64,000 bases of DNA from Mucidula mucida (lineage: Eukaryota > Basidiomycota > Agaricomycetes > Agaricales > Physalacriaceae), in assembly GCA_015501055.1 (NCBI GenBank), contig JADNYV010000176.1, positions 1-64,000 of the forward strand, read 5' to 3'. The position numbers and the translations under genes were made by a program. Positions 54,708-64,000 of the stretch are shown piece by piece. Each line of letters begins with the position of its first letter. Positions within the stretch are counted from its first letter, which is position 1. The notes under the pieces are model-generated. The model was not told the origin of the DNA and searched no databases. It saw nothing but the letters and a program-made list of their open reading frames with translations.

Positions 54708-56113
54708 CCATTCCGCAGTTATTGGTACATTTCATACAACTAGCTCCTTTTGAGGTGAGCTACTTCCTGATGGCATACAAGAACCCATCGTATCCTTTGC
54801 TCCCAACGGTTCCGATGACAGTCGCTTCGACCTCATTATCATTATGGATGGCCTTGACAAGACGACGAACACCCTCCGGCTCGGCCCACTCTGCACGTTT
54901 CTCGCCAAAGTTGGACACTTCGCCATTCTGAACCACGTTGTCGACAATCTAGCGCCCAGCAGTCAGCGACGATCAAATAAATGTAGAAGGGTCTCACAAT
55001 AACGCCTCCGCTCTTGACGATCCTCTTAGCCTCCTGGAAGTACTCGGCAATCGACTCCCAATCCGCGTCAATGAACGCCAAGTCGAATTTGGTAGAGGTG
55101 GGGATCTCTTTGAGGGAGGCTAAGGCGGGTCCGACGATGAACTTGACCTTGGAACCGAGGCCGGCGTTGACCATATTTTCCCCGGCAACCTCAAACGACA
55201 GTCAGACGTGAAGGCTTCTGCACCGTAGTCTCGGCGTACCTTTGCATGCTTCGCCTCCAACTCGAGCCCAAGGAGTTCGCCGCCCTCAGGGAGAGCTCTA
55301 GCAAGCCACGTCGTGGAATAGCTGTAAGAAGCAAAGTTAGCGCTGTTATTTCGCAGGCACATCCAAAGTGGCGCCTACCCTCCTAATGTTCCGACCTCGA
55401 CTATTTTCTTCGCGCCGAGGGATTTGGCGAGTAAGTACAGAAACTTGCCCTGGGAAGCGCTCACAGCGATGTCGAGTAGACCGTTCTTTGTGGCGTTCGC
55501 TACCCCGGCGTCTAGGACGGGGTCGGCAGGGACGAGGAAGGAGTTGAACCAGGTGTCGGTACGATCCCAGTCGGCATACGACGTGGCGGGCAGTTGGCTG
55601 TAAGACAATTCGTAGGTCTGTGAATCGGACATTTGGCTGCTGTATGTGTCGAGGTGAGTGGTTGATTAATGATAGCTTGATTCTTGCACAGATAGCTTGA
55701 TTCTTGCACCTTTTATACCACCGTCCCACAGATATCACGCCACTGTCGGAATCATTTCTATGCAGTTGTAAGACGCGTTCACGTTGTGTCATGTACTCAC
55801 CATTCTCGTGGTCACAAGTCGTTTTTGGCTGCGAATCAATGATTCTGCAGGCGTCTCGTCATTTATTTTATCTGATACGTTTATCGGCAGTAGATGTTGC
55901 GCAACGTACTGGCGTCTATGACTGACGTTCAAGTTCGGCAAGACACATATCAGCATCAAGTGCCGTACTACTGGGAGGTCCTCCCGTCTTCGATTCTTGG
56001 CGACAGGGTTCTGAACAGCGTCTCCCAAGTAACTCCACCCTGGAGAGTCACATTTCGCGTCTGCCGGGCGTGCGCGTCATTCAGTCAAAGGCTTGGTCTA
56101 CTCTAGAACCGGT
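54708..56113. repeat. direct repeat, copy 2 (O-methyltransferase segment)
   Basis: Counterpart of 31519-32940, same orientation, with scattered substitutions and small indels. One extra feature is a short tandem duplication of AGATAGCTTGATTCTTGCAC at about 55671-55709, absent from copy 1. Confidence 0.85.
54760..55632 (-). CDS. SAM-dependent O-methyltransferase (family 3), copy 2
   Basis: Near-identical partner of the gene at 31570-32444 with the same four exons and stop context. Motif I (VEVGTLGGYST), the FIDAD motif and the C-terminal KGYDGFLYAIRK are intact. It differs at a few residues, for example SQTYELSYSQLPATSY at the N-terminus, EGGELL for EDGELL, and GENMVN for KENLTN at the start of exon 3. 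It looks functional. It is the nearer of the two to the housekeeping genes and may be the source copy, but direction of duplication cannot be proven here. Confidence 0.85.
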
Positions 56114-56280
56114 AGTTATTGGGTAGTTAGGACTCCATCAGCCGAAGTAAGTAGTATACTCTTCAATCGGACCCATGCCCAAAATGGGCAACTAGTTTTC
56201 GGCCGAATGCATGCACAGAAATGTCTTCAATCTGACTCGATCAACCCGATCACTTATTCTACTTCCCTCTCGCCCTCATC

Positions 56281-57596
56281 ATGCCCATCCTCGGCCTTGC
56301 CCCCTCCTCAGCTCCTATAAAGCCGGATCACTTTGACATAGAGGCGATTATACGGCCCAATATTCTTTCCCTCCAGCCATATCGATGCGCGCGGGATGAC
56401 TACAAAGAAGGCATTCTCCTTGACGCCAACGAAAACGCGTTGGGGCCCTCAATAACAGACCTACCGCCGGACCTTGAGGAGGCGGTACTGAACCGCTACC
56501 CAGACCCGTCTAACGATCACATTAAAGCCAAAATCGCAGCGTTGAGGGGACTTCCTGGCGCGGACCACGTCTTTCTGGGAGTTGGATCTGATGAGGTTAT
56601 TGACCTTATCATGCGCATTTGCGTAATTCCAGGAAAGGAAAGCATCCTTATAACACCGCCTACATATGGGATGTACTCTGTCTCTGCGCAAGTGAACGAT
56701 ATCGGTGTGGTCGAGGTTCCCTTAGAGATTACCGGGGATGCAGGGGAAGGCGGACTGAAAGGTCGTTTTAGCCTGAAAGTGGATGAGGTATGAATTTCAC
56801 GCGTTTTTGTATTCCTACATGCTCATCATACTTGTGTACAGGTGAAGAAAGCAGTCGACGCCGATCCTTCCATCAAATTGATTTTCCTCTGTTCGCCTGG
56901 AAACCCAACAGGCACAGTCATCCCTGTAGAGGCTATCAAAGCCATTCTCCATTATCCAAAATTCAAGGGCATAGTCATCGTTGATGAGGCGTACATCGAC
57001 TTTGCCGGAGATGGTGATTCGGCTGTGTCACTCATTAAAGACTACGCGAACGTCTGTGTAGTGCAGACGACAAGTAAGGGCTTTGGCCTTGCCGGCATTC
57101 GGTAAGTGTGTCGCCTCATCTCTAGCCCGTGCTGATTCTTCTCAGCCTCGGATTCGCGCTTGCGCAGCCACCTCTTCTGCAGGTTCTCTCCAACACTAAA
57201 GCGCCATATAACATTTCTGTTCCCACCGCCAGCCTCGCCCTGGCCGCATTCTCGCCTTCGTCCATATCATCCATGAAGGCTAAAGCAGCGACACTTATCG
57301 CCTCTCGGACGAAGCTACTTCAATCATTTTCTACTTTCCCAGACCTTGGCCCACCGCTTGGCGGGAATGGCGCCAATTTTATCATGATACCCGTGCTCGC
57401 GAAAGACGGAAGTGGGAAGCCGGACAGCGTGCGCGCGCAGAAGGTTTATAAAGCGCTGGCAGAGGAGAACGGTGTTGTGGTTAGATACAGAGGAAATGAG
57501 CTCGGATGCGCAGGCTGTCTGAGAATAACCATCGGGAGCGAACAGGAAAACGCGGTAGTTTTAGAGAAGCTGTCCTTGGTTTTGAAGGACCTGTAG
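56281..57596 (+). CDS. HIS5: histidinol-phosphate aminotransferase
   Basis: This PLP-dependent class-II aminotransferase interconverts imidazole-acetol phosphate and histidinol phosphate in histidine biosynthesis. Three exons (56281-56787, 56842-57101, 57146-57596) join in phase to 405 residues, normal for fungal enzymes. Motifs in order: IIRPNILSLQPYRCARDDY near the N-terminus; LDANENALGP (substrate-binding region); LNRYPDPSNDHIKAKIA; FLGVGSDEVIDLIMR; ITPPTYGMYSVSA; FLCSPGNPTGTVIP; VDEAYIDFA with the conserved D and Y; and TTSKGFGLAGIRLGFAL, where the K of SKGFGLAG is the PLP lysine. The C-terminus carries VVRYRGNELGCAGCLRITIG. It is intact. The gene symbol follows the yeast name for this function. 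Confidence 0.92.
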
Positions 57597-57742
57597 ATTT
57601 CGGACATAGCATAGGCTAGGAAAGCGTATTTAGACGAATGACAGGAAAAAACATAATCCGACAGACGTGTTTAGGGGCTTTGTTGGCCGGCTGAATGCTT
57701 TTTTAATCTTTACTTCGTACTCCCATCATCCCTACATCGACT

Positions 57743-58852
57743 ATGGCATCGCATACCATCTCTGTACTCGGCGCCGGCGCCATGGGCTCTAAACTCGCGG
57801 AAAGGATGCATATCAATGGCGCCGGAGATATCCTCACCAATCTCGATGGCAGATCGAAAGAAACCTATGAACGGGCACGGGAATCTGGAATGGCGCCAGC
57901 TACATATGAAGATATCGCCTCGAAAACTACCTGTATAATAAGCGTCGTGCCACCCAACGAGGCGCACTCTGTCGCTGAGCTGGTAGTGGGCGCGTACAAA
58001 GCGTTGTCGTTAGAACGTGCGATCACGTTTGCTGATTGTAATGCTGTTAATCCGGACAGCGTGAAGGAGATGGCGAAGCTCTTCGAGGGTACTAATATCA
58101 CTTTCCTGGATGGCTCCATTATTGGTCTTCCACCATCGGATACGTATAACCCGGGGATATACGTATCCGGCAATTCTGAGGACGAGCAGGCGTTTGATGA
58201 GTTTGTAGAGGTGACACTGAAGTACGGATTGAATGTCTTCGCCATGAAGGGAGAGGGCGCTCAGGTCGGCGACGCGAGTGCGCTGAAGATGGCTCATTCG
58301 GTTTGGCTGTTTTTCAATATGCACACGAAATCTGACTGACGTTTTCGATACAGGCGATAGTGAAAGGCACGATTGGCCTGATAACTACTTCGGTATTGGG
58401 TAAGTTCTTTGAACTTTCTCGATCACTTAGGCGTCTTACCATGGTTATTGCAGCGGCTCACGCCTCATCGCCATCCACGGCCAAGAGCCTAGTGCATGCG
58501 CTGGACGTATCGCAGCCACTATTCGTTGAGCTTACTAGTAAGCTCCTGGCGCAGATGCTTCCAAAAGCATATCGCTTCGTCCGTGAGATGGAGGAAGTCG
58601 GTGGTTACATCGCTGGTCCTACAGGGAGATCCAAGATCTTCGAAGATCTCGGGGACGTGTACGCGAAAGTGGCCAACGCGCATGAAGAGTACAAGAGGGA
58701 TCCGGAAGGCGCAGCTGGTGGAGATGCGGACGTCTTATTGAAGTTTTCTGAAGAAGCGCAGAAGACAGTGAAAGCCGCTGAGGTTCGTCGAAATATTCCG
58801 CACTAAAACGTTGCTTACGCCTTGACAGGAGGCAAAGAAGGCTCGTGAGTGA
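57743..58852 (+). CDS. NAD(P)-binding 6-phosphogluconate-dehydrogenase-like protein with DUF1932-type C-terminus
   Basis: Four exons (57743-58300, 58354-58399, 58454-58782, 58829-58852) code 318 residues; without the last splice the frame would end nearby at 58806. The N-terminus has the dinucleotide fold GAGAMGSKLAERM, followed by CIISVVPPNEAHSVAE, FADCNAVNPDSVKEMAK and FLDGSIIGLPP, the order seen in the beta-hydroxyacid dehydrogenase/6PGDH-like superfamily. The C-terminal helical part (ALKMAHS-AIVKGTIGLITTSVL, LLAQMLPKAYRFVREMEEV, IAGPTGRSKIFEDLGDVYAK) is of the DUF1932 kind. The catalytic lysine usually in a GxxxxxK context is probably ALKMAHS. The substrate is unknown. It follows HIS5 in the same direction, 146 bp downstream. 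Confidence 0.82.
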
Positions 58853-59236
58853 GCTTTTAGATCATACATGACTATCGTCTATACCCATCAAGACGCCATT
58901 ACTAGAGAATTTAGAGAGGCGGAAGGACTTATGACCAGAACCTTCCGCTTCAAGATTTGTGGGAAATTGGGAATTGAGCTTGAGACCTCGTCCTTCAAAT
59001 CCAGCAACGATTGGACACTTTGTCCTTTAAATATCCTGCCACGGCGCATCGTGGTCATGCCTGTCGTGCTCATTCGCCATCTGGCCACCTCGCTACCTCG
59101 GGCGACAACCTGGCAAGGTCAGTTGTACTCGATAATGAACGCTTCTCCGCGCTGGCAATGCATTTCACGATGTTTCAATGAGGACACACATGACCTACCG
59201 CAAATGAAGATGTCGCTGTCTGCGTGCTGTTAGCAC
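58853..59236. other. no gene recognised
   Basis: A plus-strand frame at 58868-59233 is open but has no recognisable content. Confidence 0.35.
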
Positions 59237-60190
59237 ATGGTCCACTGGTGTTGCCCAAAAAGCAAATGCGACGTTGCTACTCGCTCATACACAGAAAGCA
59301 TGGCTCCCATCACTGCGTCTGGTGAAAACCCCAATATTTCTCCTGCCTTGAGCGGCATTATTGCAAGTCTCATCGTCATGATTGCCTTGGAATACTGCTG
59401 GGTTATATACTGGAGCCTAGCCGCTGCTAACAGAGTTCCGCTGGAGGTCAACAAAGTGTCGGGACTGTATGTTCGGCGATACGCGCCTGGTGAGCTCCTG
59501 AAGCTGTGCCAAAGTGTCTGATAGCTCATGGACTTTAGCGGTCTACGTCTTCATTTTTGCTAGCGCTCTTATTGAGGTCTGTTATAGCAGTATTGCTGTT
59601 CTCACTCTTATCTTCTCTATTTCGGTAGACCGCAGTTTCTACATGGTTGATCGTGCAATACCGCTACCATCGCAATTACCCGAATGTTGGCACTCGTACG
59701 GGTGTACGCATTTTACTGTATGTATCCAATGCTTTGCCGCGTGTATGTATCGGGTAAGCACATTCAGTGACATGACTTTTCAGATGCACAGCGTGTTGGA
59801 CGACGGTCACCGCCGGATTGTACACCGTTGCCTTCATTCATCCGAACTATTCAAGACATCCAATTGTATCTGTGGGCGCACAAGCTTTATGGATATTCAT
59901 CTCTTGGATCTTCTGGGTCACTGGGTCCGCCATACTGCTTCATTTCGTCTCGTCTACTTTCGTTGGGGGTGACTGCAGTGGCGTCATTTATTGTTCGCAA
60001 CTGCAGACTCTTTATGGTGCGTAGGGCGGGTTACGTATGCGACTCATTCGCTAACCCGTTCTCGCCGACTAGCTTTCTCGATCTTGGAAATGTGCGTGCA
60101 TTCGTGTGCTCCTTACTCTGTCTCTCAAGTTCACGCTCATTAGTCTAGTACTGACATGCGCACTAGGTGCCGTCCTATATCTAGGATTTG
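59237..60190 (+). CDS. hypothetical multi-pass membrane protein
   Basis: Several hydrophobic stretches on the plus strand suggest a small membrane protein with short introns: ALSGIIASLIVMIALEYCWV near 59350, WTLAVYVFIFASALIEVCY and SIAVLTLIFSIS near 59530-59620. The clearest is 59818-60020: AFIHPNYSRHPIVSVGAQAL, WIFISWIFWVTGSAILLHFV, GDCSGVIYCSQLQTLYG. The last block resembles agaricomycete four-helix (MARVEL-like) proteins, in which a polar Cys-containing loop precedes the last helix. The start and splicing are not resolved, and frames change between the blocks. Confidence 0.4.
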
Positions 60191-60397
60191 CTTCCTCCAG
60201 AAGCGTGTATCGATTTTCTCTTCGGCCGCTTTCGCTCTCAACACGAGCTTGAGTAGGAGTACAACGAGTATTCCTCTATAAATTAAATACATAGGACTTC
60301 AGTATTAAAGTATAATATACAATCGATGAGATGTTGGAGCTCTTCAGTAATAATACGATGTCGATAGCAAAGGGAAAGCAAGAACAAGTTAGGGAAG
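60191..60397. other. short spacer, AT-rich
   Basis: Convergent 3' ends of the membrane-protein gene and PARP-like gene 1. No gene. Confidence 0.4.
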
Positions 60398-61980
60398 CTA
60401 AACGGCGTCGTAGACAACAAGGTAGGACGGCCGAATCGCTTCGCCTTTATACACAACCACCTCATCATGATTCAGGGACCCACCTTTCTCGCCGAGCACC
60501 TTGATAAGGACGAATCAGTAAACGGAAATGCATCAAACAACAGGAGCATACGGAGTCGAAGGTAGCAGGAGCGGCCATGAGATTCGTGTTATCATAGGTG
60601 AGTTTCTTTCCACGGCCAATAACAACGTTGTTCAACAGGATCGCGTTGTAGTCGGAGGCGGCGTGATTCTTGATATAATCGTTGGCTCTAGGTAACAGTT
60701 ACTAGTTATACTACCAGATGTAGATGATCACCGTATTCACTTTGACGAGGTCGCAGACGTGTAGATGCCTTTGCCAAATCTACAGCTTATCAGTCGTCTC
60801 TTCCACAGGAGCAATACTCGACCGGTTACCTTCCCCAGCCGGTGTTTTTGCCCCATTGATCGAGATTAAACGAGTCTTGGATGATCTTGCACAAGCTACA
60901 GGTCGGGCTAGCGCAGAAGGAAGGTCCTTGATGATGCCCGGGATCGCCAAGATGACAGTCCTTCCTGGTACCGTGCCATCGCCGTCGCTCGTTGCCTTCT
61001 GTCATCTTCCTCTGAGGATCCAACGAGAACTTGCCCCGAGCTTCAACATCAGCTCTACACTCGCGTCTATCAGAACGACATAATGCTGGGAGAAATGGCA
61101 TACTTGTATGCATCATATCGCCGTAGAGAATCGCTCTTCAGAACGATCTTGAAGATCTTTCGAACTCGAGGGCAATAACCTCCTCCATGTCTCCAAGACG
61201 TCTGGAATTGCTTCTCGACTGCAAACGTCAGAATCATAGGGGGCGCAGCGCGGAGAGGGCGTACCGCTCAAGAACGAGGGATGATTAGAGGGAACCTCGA
61301 TGATACAAGGCGCGCTTTTGCTTATAGCTTGCTCACATTGAGGCGATCCGCAAAAAGCTGATTTCGGCATCTTCGGCACCGCACGACAGAGCAAACACGG
61401 CGCGTCTTGGAGGGCTCTACAGTGGCATCAATGAATCATGGTAGAGGCGCTCGGTGTTGTAACCCACTGCTGATAGTGTTGAGTGCAGTATCTCGCACCA
61501 CCAGTAACGATTGAAGAACAGCCAGAATATTCACAGACACCTAGCGGGTATCAGCGTAAATCGACAAACATATAAAGTCGTCCTACCCGATGCAGAGGCG
61601 TTCTTATTCGCCAACGGAGGTCTGGCATTCGTTGAGGGCGGAGCCGATTGCTGCGGGCGCGCTTTGTCGGCACATGTTTTGCTACAATAGTCGTGTCTCC
61701 TCGTGCCCTCCCAGCGCTTCGGTCGAGTATGGCAAAACTGACGCATGGGGTGAGAACAATGTCTGCAGTGCAGCGCTTAGACTAACGTACATCACACTTC
61801 TCTGGCGTAGTCTGATGAGTTGCGAGCTGACCACAGGTCCTCCCGCAATAACGATAGTTCTGGAACTTGGGCTTCAGATGACATTGCTGGGAATGAAAAC
61901 TTGGAATTAGCTCGAAGGGACATATCAGAAACGTGACGCACCTCGCACAAATTTGTGGCCGTGGCCATTGCGAAAGACAT
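60398..61980 (-). CDS. PARP-like ADP-ribosyltransferase domain protein with cysteine clusters, gene 1
   Basis: The start at 61980 (MSFAMATATNLCE) leads to three cysteine-rich modules: CHLKPKFQNYRYCGRTCGQL, CHTRPKRWEGTRRHDYCSKT and CRAVPKMPKSAFCGSPQCEQ, each with C-x(2)-C then C-x(3,4)-C spacing, likely zinc binding. After IIEVPSNHPSF comes a PARP-like catalytic region: NERRRWHGTRKDCHLGD, FCASPTCSLCKIIQDSFNL, TGWGRFGKGIYTSATSSK, NDYIKNHAASDYNAILLNNV with VIGRG, and HDEVVVYKGEAIRPSYLVVY up to the stop at 60398. The H of WHGT, Y of GIYTS and E of DEVVVY are placed like the H-Y-E triad of PARPs, so mono-ADP-ribosylation is plausible but not shown. Introns are short and in phase (for example near 61780 and 60690). 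Divergent from gene 2, starts 220 bp apart. Confidence 0.75.
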
Positions 61981-62200
61981 GTTCGCAAACGATGTTGGGG
62001 GAAATACGCGGAATCGTGGATTTATGTTGAGATCTAAAACGAGACACTGTAACAGGGTGTGTATTCAGCGTTCGAACACGAGGTCGGAGCATGGTTGCAA
62101 TCGACTCACACGATGTCATCGTTGGAAGTGTAAACCACCGCAACGTTGTCTCTGAAGTCCTATATCATCACGGCCAAAGCATTTAAGAATATTCATTTTC
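61981..62200. promoter_or_regulatory. shared promoter region of PARP-like genes 1 and 2
   Basis: A 220 bp spacer separates two divergent start codons (61980 minus, 62201 plus) of paralogous genes, so regulation is probably shared. No specific site is identified. Confidence 0.45.
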
Positions 62201-63445
62201 ATGACGACTCCCCAACGCGGACACCAGACCCGACTCATCCCTTCTATATCCAAAGCCATGTCTCATCTATGGCCGGCAAACCAGCGTACCTCGAGGGCAG
62301 TCCCACTCTGTCGAGTGAGTGTTTTCCTCGTTCTAAGGGCATGCTATGACCTAGAACGGCGTTCGTTCCAGATGTGCAAAATGAAGCCAGTCTTCATAGA
62401 AAGCGGACGAGCCCATGACTACTGTAGTCGTACTTGTGCCTCGGACTATGAAGGGCGTAAGCTACAGGCATGCCTCCTCGAAGACTGCAAGCTTACCGGG
62501 CGGTCCGCGCACGCGGATTTCTGCTCTGACCAACACGCAAAGTATGTTCCCGTCAGAAAGCGTTGTGCGACTGACATCTAAGCGGTTCAGGGACGGCGTC
62601 CGAAAGGGTCAAGTCGCAGGCTGTTTAACATGCGGCATATATCCCCAAGCATCACAGAACGGACAATGCGTTTCTTGCCAACGACAGCCGTCCGCAAGCC
62701 CTGCACCCCGAAGCACAAATTCCGATCGATTGGAGGAGGTCAAAGCCGGATCATCCGAATTCAAGAGAGGTGAGGAAACCGATTACATGGACCAGACCTA
62801 ACTTAGCCACCGCACAGTCAGGAAGCACTTCGCCTCTCAATGGGATCCAGCGGATAAAGCGAAGGATGCGGTGCCGACTCTGGACAAGGTCTATAAAGTC
62901 ACGTCAACAACGGATGACAAGAACAAGTTTCGCTTACAACAACAGTAAGCACCATGACCTACGTTTTGCGGAACTTTTGACGCGTCTGCAGATCGAAGAA
63001 AAGTATCTTCACGTTCCATAGTGCGCAGTGCATCTGCAACCTCGGAACAAAGGCACCAGACGTTTGTGACTTCAAATCGTGCGGAATCTGTAACATCGTC
63101 AAGTCGTCGTTTCACAGCTTCGAGTTCGGAATTCCCCACAACGTAGGAAGGTAAACATGTTCGTCTTGTGCCAGTCGCCCACCTGACCAGTGCAAGGTTC
63201 GGAGACGGCGTCTATTCAAATACATGTGCGAAGCTTGCGGACCAGCACGCTACGTCCTGCACTTCGTCGCCATACAGAGTAATGATAAGTTGCGAAGTGG
63301 CGGTAGACCCTAACAACAAGGTTTGAATACCTGTGCTAAGGTGGAAGCGACATTGACACACCTACAGATCGATGATGCAGAGTCTGTCTATGTCCCAACA
63401 GCAGACGCAATCCTGCCTCGCTTTATCCTCATGTATCAGAAGTAA
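62201..63445 (+). CDS. PARP-like domain protein with cysteine cluster, gene 2
   Basis: Paralog of gene 1 on the other strand. Exon 1 from 62201 (or the inner ATG at 62258) splices at 62314 into CKMKPVFIESGRAHDYCSRT with CASDYEGRKLQACLLEDCKL, then CLTCGIYPQASQNGQCVSCQ. The catalytic part reads VRKHFASQWDPADKAKDAVP, KVYKVTSTTDDKNKF, then FHSAQCICNLGTKAPDVCDF with KSCGICNIVKSSFHSFEFG, RFGDGVYSNTCAKLADQHAT, SSPYRVMISCEVAVDP and DDAESVYVPTADAILPRFIL up to the stop at 63445. H (FHSAQ), Y (GVYSN) and E (AESVY) fall at the positions of the gene 1 triad, but the surrounding motif is less regular (HSA for HGT). Small frame irregularities around 62950-63000 may be introns. Confidence 0.65.
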
Positions 63446-63588
63446 CATGTAGCATAGCCTGTACACATGTATCTCCCCTGCTGAAACAGTCAAAACACAT
63501 ACGTGAGTCCAAGGAGAGTAGAGCTTGAATTCACCTTGGTGCCACAGATGACGCTCGGAAAGGTAGAGAGTGCGATGACAGAAATAAT
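63446..63588. other. convergent spacer
   Basis: Short spacer between the 3' ends of PARP-like genes 2 and 3. Nothing seen. Confidence 0.4.
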
Positions 63589-64000
63589 TTATGCAACGAG
63601 CGGTACATGAAACAAGGATTTCAATGCGTTTCCGAAGCTTTGGTGCTTCTTCAAAGCCTGACCGTCACCATACACGACGAGATAAGCAGGTAATATCGCG
63701 CTATTCGTGTAGACCACAGTCTCTTCATAGTTGAGCTCCGCACCAGGTACCCCATGTAGCTAAATGCTTACAGTCAGATCGACATGCAACACTTTAGATG
63801 GTAAACCATACCGAATCATACTTGTCTTTGTGAAGCTTGTGGTGTCGATGATGGTGGACGTTCATTTCTTGACCCACAACGACACGATTGAGTATGGTGA
63901 ATCGAAAAACAGATCCAGAATTCAAAGATATATTCTTAGCATAGTCATCAGCTTCTACACGGATAGTCAGCCTCCACTAGATTCAAAAGAAGTGAACGCA
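63589..64000 (-). CDS. PARP-like domain protein, gene 3 (runs off the window)
   Basis: Only the C-terminal exons are in view. The minus strand gives YAKNISLNSGSVFRFTILNR and VVVGQEMNVHHHRHHKLHKD, with a His-rich insertion where genes 1 and 2 have the VVIGRGKKL stretch. After an intron (about 63812-63758) comes GVPGAELNYEETVVYTNSAI with LPAYLVVYG, the same ending as gene 1 including the catalytic-type E before TVVY. The tail to the stop at 63589 is short and basic. The upstream part lies beyond 64000. Confidence 0.65.

Noticed and set aside
1..64000. CRISPR arrays, rRNA genes and intact tRNA genes
   Set aside because: No spaced direct-repeat arrays, no recognisable rRNA blocks, and no complete tRNA cloverleaf was found by eye.

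Overview
The window looks like nuclear DNA of a filamentous basidiomycete, most likely an agaricomycete. Genes are cut by many short introns (about 45-65 nt, GT-AG, one conserved GC-AG). There is a Plavaka-type DNA transposon, and there are lineage-specific expansions of F-box-like proteins, PARP-like proteins and an unnamed family carrying GCDK and NQCVFVRG motifs. There is no sign of bacterial, organellar or viral sequence. All gene models were read by eye from splice signals and reading frames, so exon edges are provisional.

Layout. 0-2.2 kb: an acidic hypothetical gene (-). 2.25-5.8 kb: a decayed Plavaka transposon. 5.8-8.2 kb: the C-terminal half of a CAX Ca2+/H+ antiporter and a broken F-box-like gene. 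8.3-39.5 kb: an accessory region built as a large nested inverted duplication. Its repeated cassette holds an F-box-like gene, a secreted type-B carboxylesterase divergent from it, a fragment of the NQCVFVRG family, a small secreted-protein start, and a multi-exon gene coding four tandem homeodomain-like modules separated by AT-hook-like linkers. The left arm also holds an adenylate-forming enzyme gene and a seven-helix membrane protein gene. The chromatin gene SPT2 sits near the axis. The right arm carries an O-methyltransferase and an unrelated hypothetical gene. 39.8-53.2 kb: three NQCVFVRG-family paralogs (-), interleaved with a small membrane protein gene, a DENND6 homolog and an F-box pseudogene. 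54.7-55.6 kb: a second, near-identical O-methyltransferase inside a 1.4 kb direct duplication. 56.3-58.9 kb: housekeeping genes, histidinol-phosphate aminotransferase and a 6-phosphogluconate-dehydrogenase-like NAD(P) enzyme. 59-60.2 kb: a membrane protein. 60.4-64 kb: three PARP-like genes with N-terminal cysteine clusters, two of them divergent from a shared 0.2 kb spacer.

The housekeeping genes (SPT2, DENND6, HIS5-type, the dehydrogenase) look intact. Most repeated accessory genes show nonsense codons, frameshifts, splice-site loss or truncation, often different lesions in each copy, which points to recent duplication followed by independent decay. The two most unusual items are the four-module homeodomain/AT-hook gene, and a 244 bp inverted-repeat element that interrupts one arm while the other arm keeps the exact empty site.
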